From the IMG/VR virus record IMGVR_UViG_3300044611_001318, positions 40,179-104,178 of that record: a DNA stretch of 64,000 nucleotides. One strand, given 5' to 3'. Each line of letters opens with the position of its first letter. Position 1 is the first letter of the stretch. This DNA comes from a virus. The translations under genes were made by a program, and so were the position numbers. Positions 9,322-20,072 of this stretch are shown here, piece after piece. A model generated the notes under the pieces. It was not told where the DNA came from and did no database searches. It saw only the letters and a list, made by a program, of their open reading frames with translations.

Positions 9322-11116
9322 TAATTTTCAAATATTAAAAGGTACCGCTAGGTATGCGAGTGCTCCCGACATTGATAGTAAAATCAATGTTACTTTAGAT
9401 AGTACTCTGAAGGAACTTACTGAGTATGACAGAAATTTAGGAATTGATTTAGCCTTCAGATTTGATACTGAAAGACAACAATCAACAATTTTTAATTTTA
9501 CCTGTAAGTTTACTCTTCTTTTTGAAAACGCTTATTCAGGATTAACACAACCAATTACAAATCCGTATTCACCAATCAATAGAAATTTATATTATGTAAG
9601 TCCTGAAACGTATAGAATTTTACAAAACAGTAATCCTGACCCTAGTTTTGAAATTGCTTGGGCTGGTTTACCACAATATCATGAGTTTGAGTTTATAAGA
9701 ACGGATTATAATGTTCCTGGATATACAACCATTCAAAATAACCAAACTCCACATGTACCATTTAATACTTTAGAGGCAACGTTTTACAATTGGTTTTTTT
9801 ATCTAACATATCCTTTTGAAAGTGATTATACAAAACAATTACAAATTTTATTAGATGATGGTAATACTTTTGATTGGATTATTGGGAATGGAATTCCATT
9901 TGTAGTAAGTAATGAATTTATAAATGGTAAACCTGTAATTCAATTTACGTGTCCATTTAATCATAATTTAAGTGAAGGTGATAGTGTTGAATTAACAATT
10001 TCTTGTAACACTAATAATACCTTTGATGTTTATACTTTAGGTGATTCATATGCGAATAATCAAGATAGAATATTCACAATATATAATTTAGGTTATGCTG
10101 ATTGTGGTAATTTTTATGATGGGGCAATTGGATTAATGAAACGAATTACAACTAAAGGTAATCCTGAATCAAAATCAAAATATTATGTAAGAAGACACAA
10201 AGTTATTACAAGTTATAATGATTCAGAATTAACAAAAACAGGTTTTGAAAATAATCCATTCGGTACAAACACAAAATATGAGTCAAAAGCTTTAACTCCA
10301 AATTTGAGTCCAAGAATTTCAATAAAAGAAGGTTCACAAAGTTATAACTTATCATTTAAAAACGATGTTGATATAAATAACCTTTTAGATAATTTAAATA
10401 GACCTGTTACTGAATTTTATACAACAGTAGTTAATAGAGGATATTTTGGATTTTTTAATAAACCAATTGTTAATGGGGTAGGGTTAAAACAGGGATGGGA
10501 GTTTAATCTTGGGCCAAATTTAAATACATGGTGGAACGATACAAACACGTTAGCGTTAACAAACGTTCAAACTAATTTCTATGATAAAACATCACCTGGT
10601 GGTACAATTTTAAGATTTTATTATAATTTACCATATAATGTTGGAGATACTCTTGATGGGGATATTTGTGAATGGAATGATATGACACAAACTGAAACTG
10701 TTTTGTCTGAATATTACCAAAAAATAAATTTTAATCAAAAAATATTTAGAACATCACCTATTGGTGAGTCAAATCCAAATACTGAAGGTTATTATTATAA
10801 ACCACACTATAAATTCCAAATAAGGGTTTTTTCAGATTATGTTGAACAAAGTGACGAAAGTAATCCTCAAAATTTTCCTTTAGTTAATTTACCTACTTAC
10901 GCTTTCTTTTCAAGTTACAATAATGATTTCAGATGGAGAGATATATATCCTTATGGTTTCATTGATGATATTGGACGAGGTGTTGATAGGCCTTTTTTAA
11001 ATAACAAACATTACGTACATGAAAACTTCATTTTTAGATTAATACCTGAAGGAAGTAATGTAACTAATATAAACACTACACAAGTTAACGACCCAATTAC
11101 AGATGGTTGTGAATAA
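9314..11116 (+). CDS. Virion structural protein, baseplate/tail region (TTG start)
   Basis: The predicted product has 600 residues and no recognised family. The start is TTG at 9314: an in-frame TAA sits immediately before it, no in-frame ATG occurs for a few hundred codons, and the TTG overlaps the stop of the preceding gene by 8 bases, which favours translational coupling. The N-terminus (NDNFQILK) matches that of the next gene (NNFKILK), so the two proteins share an N-terminal element, perhaps the part that docks on a common partner. Composition is Asn/Thr/Tyr/Phe-rich and beta-type, without signal peptide or membrane segment. It is presumably a late tail or baseplate component. Confidence 0.75.
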   Translation: MNDNFQILKGTARYASAPDIDSKINVTLDSTLKELTEYDRNLGIDLAFRFDTERQQSTIFNFTCKFTLLFENAYSGLTQPITNPYSPINRNLYYVSPETYRILQNSNPDPSFEIAWAGLPQYHEFEFIRTDYNVPGYTTIQNNQTPHVPFNTLEATFYNWFFYLTYPFESDYTKQLQILLDDGNTFDWIIGNGIPFVVSNEFINGKPVIQFTCPFNHNLSEGDSVELTISCNTNNTFDVYTLGDSYANNQDRIFTIYNLGYADCGNFYDGAIGLMKRITTKGNPESKSKYYVRRHKVITSYNDSELTKTGFENNPFGTNTKYESKALTPNLSPRISIKEGSQSYNLSFKNDVDINNLLDNLNRPVTEFYTTVVNRGYFGFFNKPIVNGVGLKQGWEFNLGPNLNTWWNDTNTLALTNVQTNFYDKTSPGGTILRFYYNLPYNVGDTLDGDICEWNDMTQTETVLSEYYQKINFNQKIFRTSPIGESNPNTEGYYYKPHYKFQIRVFSDYVEQSDESNPQNFPLVNLPTYAFFSSYNNDFRWRDIYPYGFIDDIGRGVDRPFLNNKHYVHENFIFRLIPEGSNVTNINTTQVNDPITDGCE

Positions 11117-11858
11117 TTTTAAAATATTAAAAACAAATATTGATAAGGGGATTAACATCCCAATCAATATAAATTGGGACTTTTTGGATAGGGAAGACGC
11201 TCTTAATTTGTATGAGGAACAAATTATTACTGAAATAATTGGTGAACCTGAAAATTATGAAACTGCAAGATTTTCATATCCATATCCTTTTAGGTATGTT
11301 TTTAATTTTAAAAACAGTGGTGATACCGATTGGGTAAATAGTTATGTTGAATCGGGTAGATTTACACAACCTCAAGTTTTAAATAAGACAACTGCGTTTA
11401 TGAAATCATTCTTCAAGATTGATTTTTACGATAGTCAAAATACTTTAAGAAGACGAAATTTTCTAACTGTTATTTTAAATAAAAAAAATGATACAACAGA
11501 TGTTGATTTGGGAAATAATCAAGGAACGGGTAAACTATCAATACCTCGATATAGTTTGAACCCATTAACTAATCCTGAAGGTTTTTATCTTTATTGGTTT
11601 GAAAATCCTGAAATATTAAATTTAACAAAATTGTATATGACTGTTAAATTTTTTGATGGTTCTGATGGGACATTTACAACGTTTACCACAAAAAAACAAA
11701 CCGATTCATCGACACCTTATCGATTGACTACTGATTATTTTATGAGAGAAGTTAATTTTAATTTTACTCAACAGACATATACAATAAATAATCTTAATTC
11801 ACAAATTCCACTTTCAACAAATAATTGGTACGAGTATAAAAATCCACCTACAGTATAA
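11103..11858 (+). CDS. Virion structural protein, tail region
   Basis: This 251-residue protein overlaps the preceding gene by 14 bases and ends 2 bases before the next gene. ATG 11103 is used here, but GTG 11109 would align better with the start of the preceding paralogous N-terminus (NNFKILK against NDNFQILK). That would make the junctions at 9314 and 11109 near copies of each other at DNA level. No family is recognised. The protein is soluble and rich in Asn, Phe and Thr. The shared N-terminus suggests both proteins attach to the same site in the baseplate or tail. Confidence 0.7.
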   Translation: MVVNNFKILKTNIDKGINIPININWDFLDREDALNLYEEQIITEIIGEPENYETARFSYPYPFRYVFNFKNSGDTDWVNSYVESGRFTQPQVLNKTTAFMKSFFKIDFYDSQNTLRRRNFLTVILNKKNDTTDVDLGNNQGTGKLSIPRYSLNPLTNPEGFYLYWFENPEILNLTKLYMTVKFFDGSDGTFTTFTTKKQTDSSTPYRLTTDYFMREVNFNFTQQTYTINNLNSQIPLSTNNWYEYKNPPTV

Positions 11859-11860
11859 AA

Positions 11861-12946
11861 ATGGAAATAATTAAAATTAAAATATCTCCTGAATTTTTAG
11901 AATCAGATATTGTACAAGTAACATCTAGCGGGTATACTTTTGGGGTATATACTGGATTGACAAGTATATTACAAGGTAATACTGGTGGAACGTCATTACT
12001 TACAGGACTTACATTTCCTATTTTATTAAAACAAAAGTATCAAGATATTGGTTATTATGATGGATTTGATGGGAATATTACACAACAAGTTATTTCTGCT
12101 AACTTTTCATTTACCTCGTCAACAGAAAGTCCGTATACCGTTAGTTTATTTAATAATTCAAGTGAGGGTGCAGTTTATTTAATTGATTCGACATATACGA
12201 TTGATTGGGGTGATGGAAGTTCACAAGTTATAAACTCTTTTTATCCTGACTTTATAAATCACACTTATGGAAATCCTTTACCTAACCCAACAAGTTATAC
12301 CATTACATTAAGACAAGAAAACATGTGGGGTACTGTTACAACAACTAAAACAGTTAATGTACCTTACTCACCTGTGGATAATTCAAACCCATACGGAACT
12401 GTGACTTTTGCAAATACAAGTGGAAGTTGGAGTGCTAGTCCTCAGACATATAATTTTATTTATACTGCAGATTCATATAATGAAATTGCGTATCAAATAG
12501 GTTCTTATTATGGACAGGTACCTTATTTTATTACAGGGGTAACAACGTCAAGATTAGAGGATTTATCATTGTATGGGCCAACACAATACCAAGTGGGTCA
12601 GACGGTTAATTTACCTGGAGGTGGGTATGGTGTTGTTAATTATTTAACATCACAACAAACAGGATATACTATAAACAATACAGACTATATTGACTTTTCG
12701 GGTGGGACATCAATTTTTGTCGTGGCTTCTTCAGGATTAACTTCAGATATGTTAGTTCAAAGTGCTATTACAAAGAATGAAGTTCTTATGAATGTAATAG
12801 ACCAACCTCAATTATTTTCAAGTGTTTTTGTTGAACGAGGTAAGAATTCCGCATTGGAAAACTTCAGAAGAATTGGTGAAGTTTCAACAATGTCAGATTT
12901 GGTAAATTACGGATATAATTTTTTCAACATACAAAACAGTCAATAA
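11861..12946 (+). CDS. PKD-domain virion protein
   Basis: This 361-residue protein starts 2 bases after the previous gene. Residues about 105-168 fit a PKD-type beta-sandwich: a YTIDWGDGSSQ strand with the WGDGS signature, then an HTYGNP turn, then paired strands ending TKTVNV. PKD domains are common in surface adhesins of Bacteroidota and occur in phage tail proteins, where they mediate protein or glycan contacts. The flanking regions are not recognised. There is no signal peptide. Position within the tail operon makes it a structural or adhesive tail component. Confidence 0.65.
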   Translation: MEIIKIKISPEFLESDIVQVTSSGYTFGVYTGLTSILQGNTGGTSLLTGLTFPILLKQKYQDIGYYDGFDGNITQQVISANFSFTSSTESPYTVSLFNNSSEGAVYLIDSTYTIDWGDGSSQVINSFYPDFINHTYGNPLPNPTSYTITLRQENMWGTVTTTKTVNVPYSPVDNSNPYGTVTFANTSGSWSASPQTYNFIYTADSYNEIAYQIGSYYGQVPYFITGVTTSRLEDLSLYGPTQYQVGQTVNLPGGGYGVVNYLTSQQTGYTINNTDYIDFSGGTSIFVVASSGLTSDMLVQSAITKNEVLMNVIDQPQLFSSVFVERGKNSALENFRRIGEVSTMSDLVNYGYNFFNIQNSQ

Positions 12947-12959
12947 AACTAAAAATTAA

Positions 12960-12966
12960 TATTTAT
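12960..12966 (+). promoter_or_regulatory. Candidate late promoter element TATTTAT
   Basis: TATTTAT ends 16 bases before the ATG at 12983, in the only gap of more than 30 bases between 3724 and 19031. The leader contains AAGGT, one of few Shine-Dalgarno-like sequences in the window, so this transcript would have a short leader. Confidence 0.45.
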
Positions 12967-12982
12967 ACTAATAAGGTAAAAA

Positions 12983-13888
12983 ATGGCAACAGGTAATTAT
13001 GGAACAGTAAGATTGGCGGATGTGAGTCCAGCTGATGTGGAAATAATAATGAATTATACACCATCAAGAGATTTCACTAATAATTTCATCTTGAAAAAAT
13101 TAGATGCTCTTGAGTTGTTACAACCTTATTTTAGTAATCCTGCTATTGGTGGGCAAACAAATGAAATTTTAGGTGGGATGTATAATTTAAAATTACCATC
13201 TTCAGAATTTAATAATCTTGGAATTTATAACCTATTAATTAGGCCAATTCAAATTAGAACTGAAATTCTTGATTGTGGTGTATTACAAGCACTACCAAAT
13301 GTTAAGGGTATCATTATTGATTTGACAAATGTACCCCAAGAATTTTTAAACAGATTTGTTCCACAAGGACTAGTGGGTTATCGAATAGAATATTTGAATA
13401 GTGATGGTACAAAAAATACTAATTTTTTTAGAATAATTACTTCTTCATTTTATTGTGAGGCGGTAGTTGCAAATACTAATAATACATCCGATAAAGCACA
13501 AAGATGGGTTTATAGTGATGGTGAAACTAATCTTTTATTTTGTACGGTTTCACCAAGTTCATCACCCTCAAACAAACCAAATGCAACACCTTATATTGGT
13601 GCTGCGGGACAAAATATTATTTTAACAAATACCTTTTTTGACCCAATAATGATTGAAGTTGAAATTGTTGAAAATGATATATCAACGTTAGCAATCGCAC
13701 TTTACGGGAATCAAACTAAATCTATTGAAGATGGTATATATACCATTTATGATACTAATAACAACATTTACAAACAATACAACTTATATGAAATTAGAAG
13801 TCAATTTAATGAGTTGTTATATGAGGTTAGACAAAATAGAGGAAGTAATCTTGATACAACTAAAATCTTTGATAATATCATAGCTTAA
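12983..13888 (+). CDS. Virion structural protein, tail region
   Basis: This 301-residue protein is of unrecognised family. Residues 1-60 are mixed helical (VSPADVEIIMNY, FILKKLDALELLQPYF); the remainder is beta-rich. It is the first gene of a three-gene run joined by one-base overlaps (stop TAA and start ATG share an A at 13888 and again at 16851), so all three are likely translated together. It probably belongs to the baseplate or proximal fibre attachment. Confidence 0.7.
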   Translation: MATGNYGTVRLADVSPADVEIIMNYTPSRDFTNNFILKKLDALELLQPYFSNPAIGGQTNEILGGMYNLKLPSSEFNNLGIYNLLIRPIQIRTEILDCGVLQALPNVKGIIIDLTNVPQEFLNRFVPQGLVGYRIEYLNSDGTKNTNFFRIITSSFYCEAVVANTNNTSDKAQRWVYSDGETNLLFCTVSPSSSPSNKPNATPYIGAAGQNIILTNTFFDPIMIEVEIVENDISTLAIALYGNQTKSIEDGIYTIYDTNNNIYKQYNLYEIRSQFNELLYEVRQNRGSNLDTTKIFDNIIA

Positions 13889-16851
13889 TGGCAACTTATA
13901 AATGTCCACCACAAAATAGAAATTTTTCCGATAATTTTGTTGGTTTACAACTGACTGATGGTGGAGGACTTACGCTTGGTGGTTTTGAATTCTCAACTAG
14001 TATTACCGAAAAGGTTAATAGAAATTTTGAAACTGGTACATTTTCATCATTATTTAATAATGATGATTTAAATTTAACACCCGAATTAGCTGCGTCTGTT
14101 TATAACAATAATTTCAGATTGTACCCAAATTTTGATGAAACTGATGTTACAAATTTTGTATCCTATGGTTCATTAAGTAAACGATTAGAAGTTGCAATTA
14201 ATAATGTCTTAAATTATTTTCCAGCGGCGTTAGAAATAAGAAATTTTACATCAGGGTCAACAACTGCAAATACTGCGGTTAATATTAGTTATAATGGTAA
14301 TTTAGATGAAACAGTATTAACAATTCCTTGGCAAACAATAAGTAATCCTTTCAATATTGATTATAGAATTAATGCAACTGTTTATATCAGTAGTTTAGGA
14401 TTTCCTGTTTCAAAATACAGAAACTTAACAAATCAATTTAGAAGTTATTCATTATTTCTTAGCGGACAAAGTTATGAACTAAATTATATTAATACAACCT
14501 CTGATTTTTCAACCGATTTAACAATATATGTTAAAGGTAATCCATTTAGTGGGTTAACAACATATTCTCAAAATTTTGTTGTTAGACCAAATGATACAAT
14601 AGTTAATGAAGTTTTCAATCTTGAGTTAGGAGAAATTGAAGAAGCGTTATTAAATAGATACTCTAACCCAATATATACGTACCAATATCAAACACCATCT
14701 GAATCGGATGATGGTTACATTTCAAATGTTGTACGTTCAATTACTTGGCCATTAGGTGGTGTATGGAATATAGATATTAGTTCTTTTGGATATGAAAATT
14801 ATATATCTGAATTACAGATATTAGGTACAAGTTATGATGAAAATAAAACAAATTTAGTATCTAGATTTTATACGACAAATGCGTTAAAGGAATTTGATAC
14901 TGTAGATGAAAAGGTTGATAAGACTTTAAAAATTTATGGTAGAAGTTTTGATGAAACAAAAAAATATATTGATGGAATACAGTATGTTAATTCTGTAAAT
15001 TACAATATTGGAAATGATATACCTTCAGGTTTAGTTACTAATTTGGCTCAAACACTTGGTTGGTCAATCAGGATGTCCCCAATTGCAAATGCTGACTTTT
15101 TAGAGTCGGTTTATGGTACTACGGATAATGCGTTTCCTGCTTATTCGACAAGTCAAACAAAACAAGATTTAAATAATCAATATTTTAGAAATTTAATTCT
15201 TAATTCATCTTATTTGTACAGGTCAAAAGGAACAAGAAAGTCGATTGAATTTTTATTGGGTTTTATTGGGGCACCTGAAGCTCTTGTTGAGTTTAATGAG
15301 AATGTTTATTTGGCGGACACAAATATTAATATAGAAAAATTTAATTTATTATATTCACAAATTTCAGGTGGAACATATACCCCACAGTTTACGGTTTTAA
15401 ATAGTGGTAATACCTATAATTTTCAGGGTGTAACATATACTGCATTTACACAATCAGGTGTTACAATTCCGACAAATACAACATTAACCGATTATCCTGT
15501 TGACAGTGAGGGTTATCCTGTAAATCCTGTGTTTACTCAAGGGACAACAAGTAGACCAAGTTTTTATTTTCAAAAAGGAGGTGGATGGATTGAGTCTACA
15601 GTACAACATAGAACACCTGAAGAAGTTAATTATAGTACTAGTATCTACACTGGACAAAATGTTAATATCCAAACTAATTTAGAACCATTCACATATGGTC
15701 AAAAATTCTTAGATAGATTTAGAAATTTCCCATTCATGGATATGGGTTTTAATCTTAAAAAAGTTCAGGATAATAAAAAGAGTTGGACTAATGAAGATAT
15801 CGGGTTGAGAAAAAACATTGATAATTTATTTAATGCTTATTACCCAATCTCAACAGATAGATTATTACTTAATGTTAAGAATGTTGAAATATTCTTAAAT
15901 CCTGCTCAAGCTCTTGCATATGATGTTTGGTATGTTTCGGCAACCAAAAATTACCCAATACCTTACACAGGATTATCTTCACCGTATCCACAGATAGGTG
16001 GTATTGATTGGACTTTTATTAATCCACAACCACAAAATAAAACTTTTTATGAGTTTTATAAAACTTTTTGGTTGAACATGATAAATGTTAGAAATCGACA
16101 ATTTTCATCCGATGGAAAAACAAGTGGTTACCCAACATTACAGTCACTATTTTGGAAATACCTTACGATGTACCAAGATACAGGATTAACTAATTACAAT
16201 TTTGGTTATCAAAATATGATTGAGTATATTAATGGACTAGGTGATTTTTGGATTAAATTAATTGAACAATTTGTTCCGGCAACAACTATTTGGAATACAG
16301 GAACAAAATTTGAAAATTCAATATTCCATAGACAAAAGTTTATTTATAGAAGACAAAGAGGTTGTCAGTTGGTACTACAAGAAGTTGTTGGGCCGGTTAC
16401 AACTGGTACTCTCCAAACTAATGGTTGTGACTCATTTACTTTTGATATTGATGTACCATCAATTCAAAATATTGGAGATGGTTTACATGATGATGCACAA
16501 GTATTGGCGACTGAACAAGGGTTTACTGATGGTTATACAATTGTCAATGCAAGTTATGGATTTGGTTTTACATTAACACACATTAATACTGGTGAAGAAT
16601 TTATATTTGAGTATAATAATGGGCCAACCTATTATTACCCAAATTTATACCCAACTCAAACACAATGGATAAATACTATAAATCAAGGATTAGTTTACTT
16701 TTCAAATAGTGGAATTAATAATCAAGCAGGTGTACAAATAGTTTATAACAGTAATACAAATCAATTACAATTAATATCGACAATATGTGGATTTGATGAT
16801 GTTGTTATAAGTGATATAGTCGTAATAAATGATATACAGATACAAGGATAA
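13888..16851 (+). CDS. Large virion structural protein, baseplate/tail
   Basis: This 987-residue protein has no family I can name. It starts at an ATG overlapping the preceding stop by one base. Mixed helical and beta segments are visible, for example a helical region around residues 320-380 (DEKVDKTLKIYGRSFDETKK), SKGTRKSIEFLLGFIGAP near residue 450, and a beta-rich C-terminal 130 residues. The segment LYRSKGTRKSIEFLLGFIG resembles parts of phage tail protein I-like baseplate proteins ('l...krGT..al...l...g'), so a role between wedge and fibre is plausible but unproven. There are no membrane segments. Confidence 0.7.
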   Translation: MATYKCPPQNRNFSDNFVGLQLTDGGGLTLGGFEFSTSITEKVNRNFETGTFSSLFNNDDLNLTPELAASVYNNNFRLYPNFDETDVTNFVSYGSLSKRLEVAINNVLNYFPAALEIRNFTSGSTTANTAVNISYNGNLDETVLTIPWQTISNPFNIDYRINATVYISSLGFPVSKYRNLTNQFRSYSLFLSGQSYELNYINTTSDFSTDLTIYVKGNPFSGLTTYSQNFVVRPNDTIVNEVFNLELGEIEEALLNRYSNPIYTYQYQTPSESDDGYISNVVRSITWPLGGVWNIDISSFGYENYISELQILGTSYDENKTNLVSRFYTTNALKEFDTVDEKVDKTLKIYGRSFDETKKYIDGIQYVNSVNYNIGNDIPSGLVTNLAQTLGWSIRMSPIANADFLESVYGTTDNAFPAYSTSQTKQDLNNQYFRNLILNSSYLYRSKGTRKSIEFLLGFIGAPEALVEFNENVYLADTNINIEKFNLLYSQISGGTYTPQFTVLNSGNTYNFQGVTYTAFTQSGVTIPTNTTLTDYPVDSEGYPVNPVFTQGTTSRPSFYFQKGGGWIESTVQHRTPEEVNYSTSIYTGQNVNIQTNLEPFTYGQKFLDRFRNFPFMDMGFNLKKVQDNKKSWTNEDIGLRKNIDNLFNAYYPISTDRLLLNVKNVEIFLNPAQALAYDVWYVSATKNYPIPYTGLSSPYPQIGGIDWTFINPQPQNKTFYEFYKTFWLNMINVRNRQFSSDGKTSGYPTLQSLFWKYLTMYQDTGLTNYNFGYQNMIEYINGLGDFWIKLIEQFVPATTIWNTGTKFENSIFHRQKFIYRRQRGCQLVLQEVVGPVTTGTLQTNGCDSFTFDIDVPSIQNIGDGLHDDAQVLATEQGFTDGYTIVNASYGFGFTLTHINTGEEFIFEYNNGPTYYYPNLYPTQTQWINTINQGLVYFSNSGINNQAGVQIVYNSNTNQLQLISTICGFDDVVISDIVVINDIQIQG

Positions 16852-19031
16852 TGGCGGAAAGTTCGTATTCAATAAGTTTAACAGGTGATTGTACAAATAG
16901 TTCATTAGGAGCTGCGCTAATTACTTTAGTTGGCTCAAGTCCGTATACAATCTATTGGGTAAATAATGTATTACCATCGGCAACTTTTTCAGGAAGTTCT
17001 TATTCTGTAACAGGATTAAGTACGGGTACTTACGGATTTAATATTACAGCTTCAACTATTCCGATTAATGAAGTTATAGGACCTGTATATTTTAATATAG
17101 TTTCAGCAAGTACTGCATATATTAACACATCTGATTTTGTAACATGTCAACCTGATAGTTCATATTTAACAGTTGTAACCACAGGAACGACTAATGGGGT
17201 AATTGACAATACTCAAGGAACATTTGTTGGGGCAACAATTAATTTATATAAAGACTATGTATACTATGCTTCCGCAACTTCGGTTAATACCGCATATTCT
17301 TTTATAAATTTATCTGAAGGTATGTATTACGCTCAGGTAACAGGGGATGGTAATTGCCCTTGTGAAACAGAATCTGTGATAATACATACTAATCCAAATT
17401 TACTTGATTTTGGATTATATACAATTGATAATCCAGCATGTTCACAACAAAGTGGTAAAATATACGTTACAGGTTTAACAGGTGTTTCACCATTCATTTA
17501 TCAGTGGTCACCTACTGTTGGTGGTACAGGTGATACATTTGTAACTGGGCTAACTCAAGGCTCGTACAATTTAACTGTTATAGATGCGAATGGGTGTAGT
17601 TTAACTAAAATAACAACTATTACAAATGCTGAACCGATATCGTTTATATCTTATACAACCACACCACCAACTTGTTTTAATGCTGATGGGAGTATAACGT
17701 TTAATATTACAGGTGGAACGGCTCCGTATTTTTATTTATTAAGTAATGGTGATTCAGTTACAACATATGGTACATCTGTAACATTTAATAATATTGGGTC
17801 AGGAAGTTATACTTTAACAGTTACGGATGTTTCGTTATGTAGTCTCTCAACATCAGTTGATTTCTTAGTTCCAAGAAGTTTTTCATTGGTATCTGAAACA
17901 GTTTCAAACTCACAATGTTCGTATAATAGTGGGTCAATAACTGTTACATTATTAGGTGGGACACCTCCATTTATATATTCATTAAGTAATAATAGTGGTG
18001 TGACAACAACTAATACGTCAACACTTCAAACCAATACATTTAACAGTTTAGAGTCGGGTACATATACTTTAACAATTAATGATAGTAGTAGTGCTTGTAC
18101 TTATACTAATAATATTACAGTATTAAATGATACATCATTTAATTTTTCTATTACAGGAAATAGTACTTATTGTGGTCTTAATGATGGTTCTATCAATATA
18201 TCTGTAACTCCAAGTTATACATCTTCAACATTTTATACGTATTCACTATCAAACGGGGCTAGCTCATACCCGACAACTTCAACGACATATACCTTTACTA
18301 GTTTACCTGCAGGTAATTACGATGTAACTATTGAAAATCTTTCAGGATGTACTCAAACTACATCAACTACAATTGATTATTTGGCACCTTATCAATTTGC
18401 GTTATATGGTACTGATTGTATAAATGGTAGTGGTGGTACGATAAGTGTTTTATTAAATGAAAGTACTGGGCCTTTTAACTTTATTTGGAGTGATAATGTT
18501 AATGGTCAAATTGGTACATATATTACAGGTTTAACTGCTGGTACTTATGTATTAACTGTTAGCGGTACAAGTAATTGTGAAACAACTAAATCAATTGATA
18601 TTAGTTGTAACCCATTAAGAACTGCTAGCTCAACTTACAAGTATACGATTGGTAATAAAACATATCTACCTTCATCAATATTTAATTTTACAAAAATGTT
18701 AAATGAGGGATATTCTTCATTAACAACAGGACATGAGGATTGTAAACTTAAATATGCTAAATTTAATTGTGATATAGAACTTGACGGAACGGTTTATTCA
18801 GGTACTTTCTTTACAACAACATCTTTATCTAATTCACCGACAGTAAACGCATTTAAGACAGTTATTGATGCATTAATCAATACTATACCTGATATTAAAT
18901 CTTATGAGGTTAATTTATTGACAAATACCATCAGTATTGAATCAGATGTTGTTGGTGGTGTTGAAGTTTATAAAGATGATGTATTAACTATATCGGTAAG
19001 AATGGATTATAGTATATCTTGTCGCACTTAA
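16851..19031 (+). CDS. Tail protein with SprB-type adhesin repeats
   Basis: This 726-residue protein contains about six repeats of roughly 80 residues between residues 85 and 585. Each has the pattern C-x-x-x-x-G-x-I-x-V-x-x-x-G-G-x-x-P-[FY]-x-[FY]-x-[WL]-S, followed by L-x-x-G-x-Y-x-[LV]-T-[VI]-x-[DN]-x-x-G-C. Examples are GVSPFIYQWSPTVGG with GSYNLTVIDANGCSL, and GGTAPYFYLLSNGD with GSYTLTVTDVSLCSL. This is the SprB repeat, known from the gliding-motility surface adhesin SprB and related proteins of Bacteroidota. The C-terminal 140 residues differ (YKYTIGNKTYLPSSIFNF onward) and may be an attachment or assembly domain. In the phage it is probably an elongated tail adhesin. The start overlaps the previous stop by one base. 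Confidence 0.8.
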   Translation: MAESSYSISLTGDCTNSSLGAALITLVGSSPYTIYWVNNVLPSATFSGSSYSVTGLSTGTYGFNITASTIPINEVIGPVYFNIVSASTAYINTSDFVTCQPDSSYLTVVTTGTTNGVIDNTQGTFVGATINLYKDYVYYASATSVNTAYSFINLSEGMYYAQVTGDGNCPCETESVIIHTNPNLLDFGLYTIDNPACSQQSGKIYVTGLTGVSPFIYQWSPTVGGTGDTFVTGLTQGSYNLTVIDANGCSLTKITTITNAEPISFISYTTTPPTCFNADGSITFNITGGTAPYFYLLSNGDSVTTYGTSVTFNNIGSGSYTLTVTDVSLCSLSTSVDFLVPRSFSLVSETVSNSQCSYNSGSITVTLLGGTPPFIYSLSNNSGVTTTNTSTLQTNTFNSLESGTYTLTINDSSSACTYTNNITVLNDTSFNFSITGNSTYCGLNDGSINISVTPSYTSSTFYTYSLSNGASSYPTTSTTYTFTSLPAGNYDVTIENLSGCTQTTSTTIDYLAPYQFALYGTDCINGSGGTISVLLNESTGPFNFIWSDNVNGQIGTYITGLTAGTYVLTVSGTSNCETTKSIDISCNPLRTASSTYKYTIGNKTYLPSSIFNFTKMLNEGYSSLTTGHEDCKLKYAKFNCDIELDGTVYSGTFFTTTSLSNSPTVNAFKTVIDALINTIPDIKSYEVNLLTNTISIESDVVGGVEVYKDDVLTISVRMDYSISCRT

Positions 19032-19045
19032 AATAGTTGAAAAAC

Positions 19046-19052
19046 TATTTAT
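19046..19052 (+). promoter_or_regulatory. Candidate late promoter element TATTTAT
   Basis: TATTTAT ends six bases before ATG 19059, in a 27-base gap. There is no TTTG at -33. Confidence 0.5.
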
Positions 19053-19058
19053 CATTAA

Positions 19059-20063
19059 ATGAGTTTAGTAACAATAAATAGTTTGGGAGGAATACCTCCT
19101 TATGTTATTTCAGTTTGTGACATATTTCAATACTCTTGTCAAACTGTGACAACAATATATGATTATATTCCACCATCTGTTAGTTTTAATATTCCGAGTC
19201 CATATTCATCGGCTCCAAAAGTTTTAATTAAAATAGTCGATTCTACAGGATGTATTTTCACACAAGAATATATGTGTGTAACACCTACTCCAACCCCAAG
19301 TATTACTCCAAGTGTCACCCCGACAATTTCTTTAACTCCTTCAAATACTCCAACACCAAGTATTACACCATCATTTACACCTACACCGAGTATCACACCA
19401 AGTATTACACCTACACAAACAGTTACACCATCACATACCCCAACACAAACAATTACTCCAACAGTTACAAGAACTCCAACACCTACAGTTACACCTGACA
19501 CTCCTATTTATGCTTATTTGTTCATTGAACCATACTCAGGTTCTGCTAGTGTTGGTTCTTACATGAATTCACTTGGTTCTAATTTTTATGGATTTACAAA
19601 TACTACTAAACCAAGTAGTTCGGCTAGTACATTTGATTTAGACATGAACAAATATGTTAACTTCTCAGGATGGACAACAGGATTATTTCCAAATATTATA
19701 AAACAATTAGTACCATCGGCAAGTAGTGGACTTGATTCATACGGTAACCCATATCTTAAATATAATTTCCCAACAACAAAAGTACCTGAAAATACGGTTG
19801 GATGTAAAGCTTGGTACACTTGGATAATACCAATTAGCAGAACCAATAATCAATACCAAGTTGAGATTGATTTGGGAATAGTTAATCCAAATGTCTTTAC
19901 AAGTGTAAAGACGGAACCGACAATTTACGCTAATACATTTACTTATACAGGTAGTACTATTGCAAATACAACATACAGGGTTTACACAACATACCCATCA
20001 AATACATTTGAATTGGATAATACTTATGACCTTTATTTTAGAGGAAGTAAGGTTGATATATAA
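19059..20063 (+). CDS. Tail adhesin with Thr-Pro linker (fibre unit A)
   Basis: The 334-residue product has three parts. Residues 1-74 form a small beta domain with two internal cysteine pairs ([24 protein letters not shown]) that also occurs alone in the genes at 42186 and, on the minus strand, 49859. Residues about 75-147 are a Thr-Pro-rich linker of imperfect P-S-I-T-P-T units. Residues about 148-334 form a domain ([15 protein letters not shown]) homologous to the C-terminus of the 30276 gene product. The linker is likely extended and is a plausible substrate for O-glycosylation, given the glycosyltransferase genes 5 kb downstream. It forms a unit with the fibre gene that follows. Confidence 0.7.
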   Translation: MSLVTINSLGGIPPYVISVCDIFQYSCQTVTTIYDYIPPSVSFNIPSPYSSAPKVLIKIVDSTGCIFTQEYMCVTPTPTPSITPSVTPTISLTPSNTPTPSITPSFTPTPSITPSITPTQTVTPSHTPTQTITPTVTRTPTPTVTPDTPIYAYLFIEPYSGSASVGSYMNSLGSNFYGFTNTTKPSSSASTFDLDMNKYVNFSGWTTGLFPNIIKQLVPSASSGLDSYGNPYLKYNFPTTKVPENTVGCKAWYTWIIPISRTNNQYQVEIDLGIVNPNVFTSVKTEPTIYANTFTYTGSTIANTTYRVYTTYPSNTFELDNTYDLYFRGSKVDI

Positions 20064-20067
20064 TTAT
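20061..20067 (+). promoter_or_regulatory. Candidate late promoter element, TAATTAT variant
   Basis: TAATTAT, one base different from TATTTAT, overlaps the stop of the preceding gene and ends five bases before ATG 20073. The same spacing occurs with this variant at 42174 and 44499. Confidence 0.4.
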
Positions 20068-20072
20068 AGTAA

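Noticed and set aside
19163-19501. Gly/Val-rich minus-strand ORF
   Set aside because: Antisense of the Thr-Pro linker of the 19059 gene. The same applies to the plus-strand ORF at 49235-49465 opposite the linker of the minus-strand adhesin.
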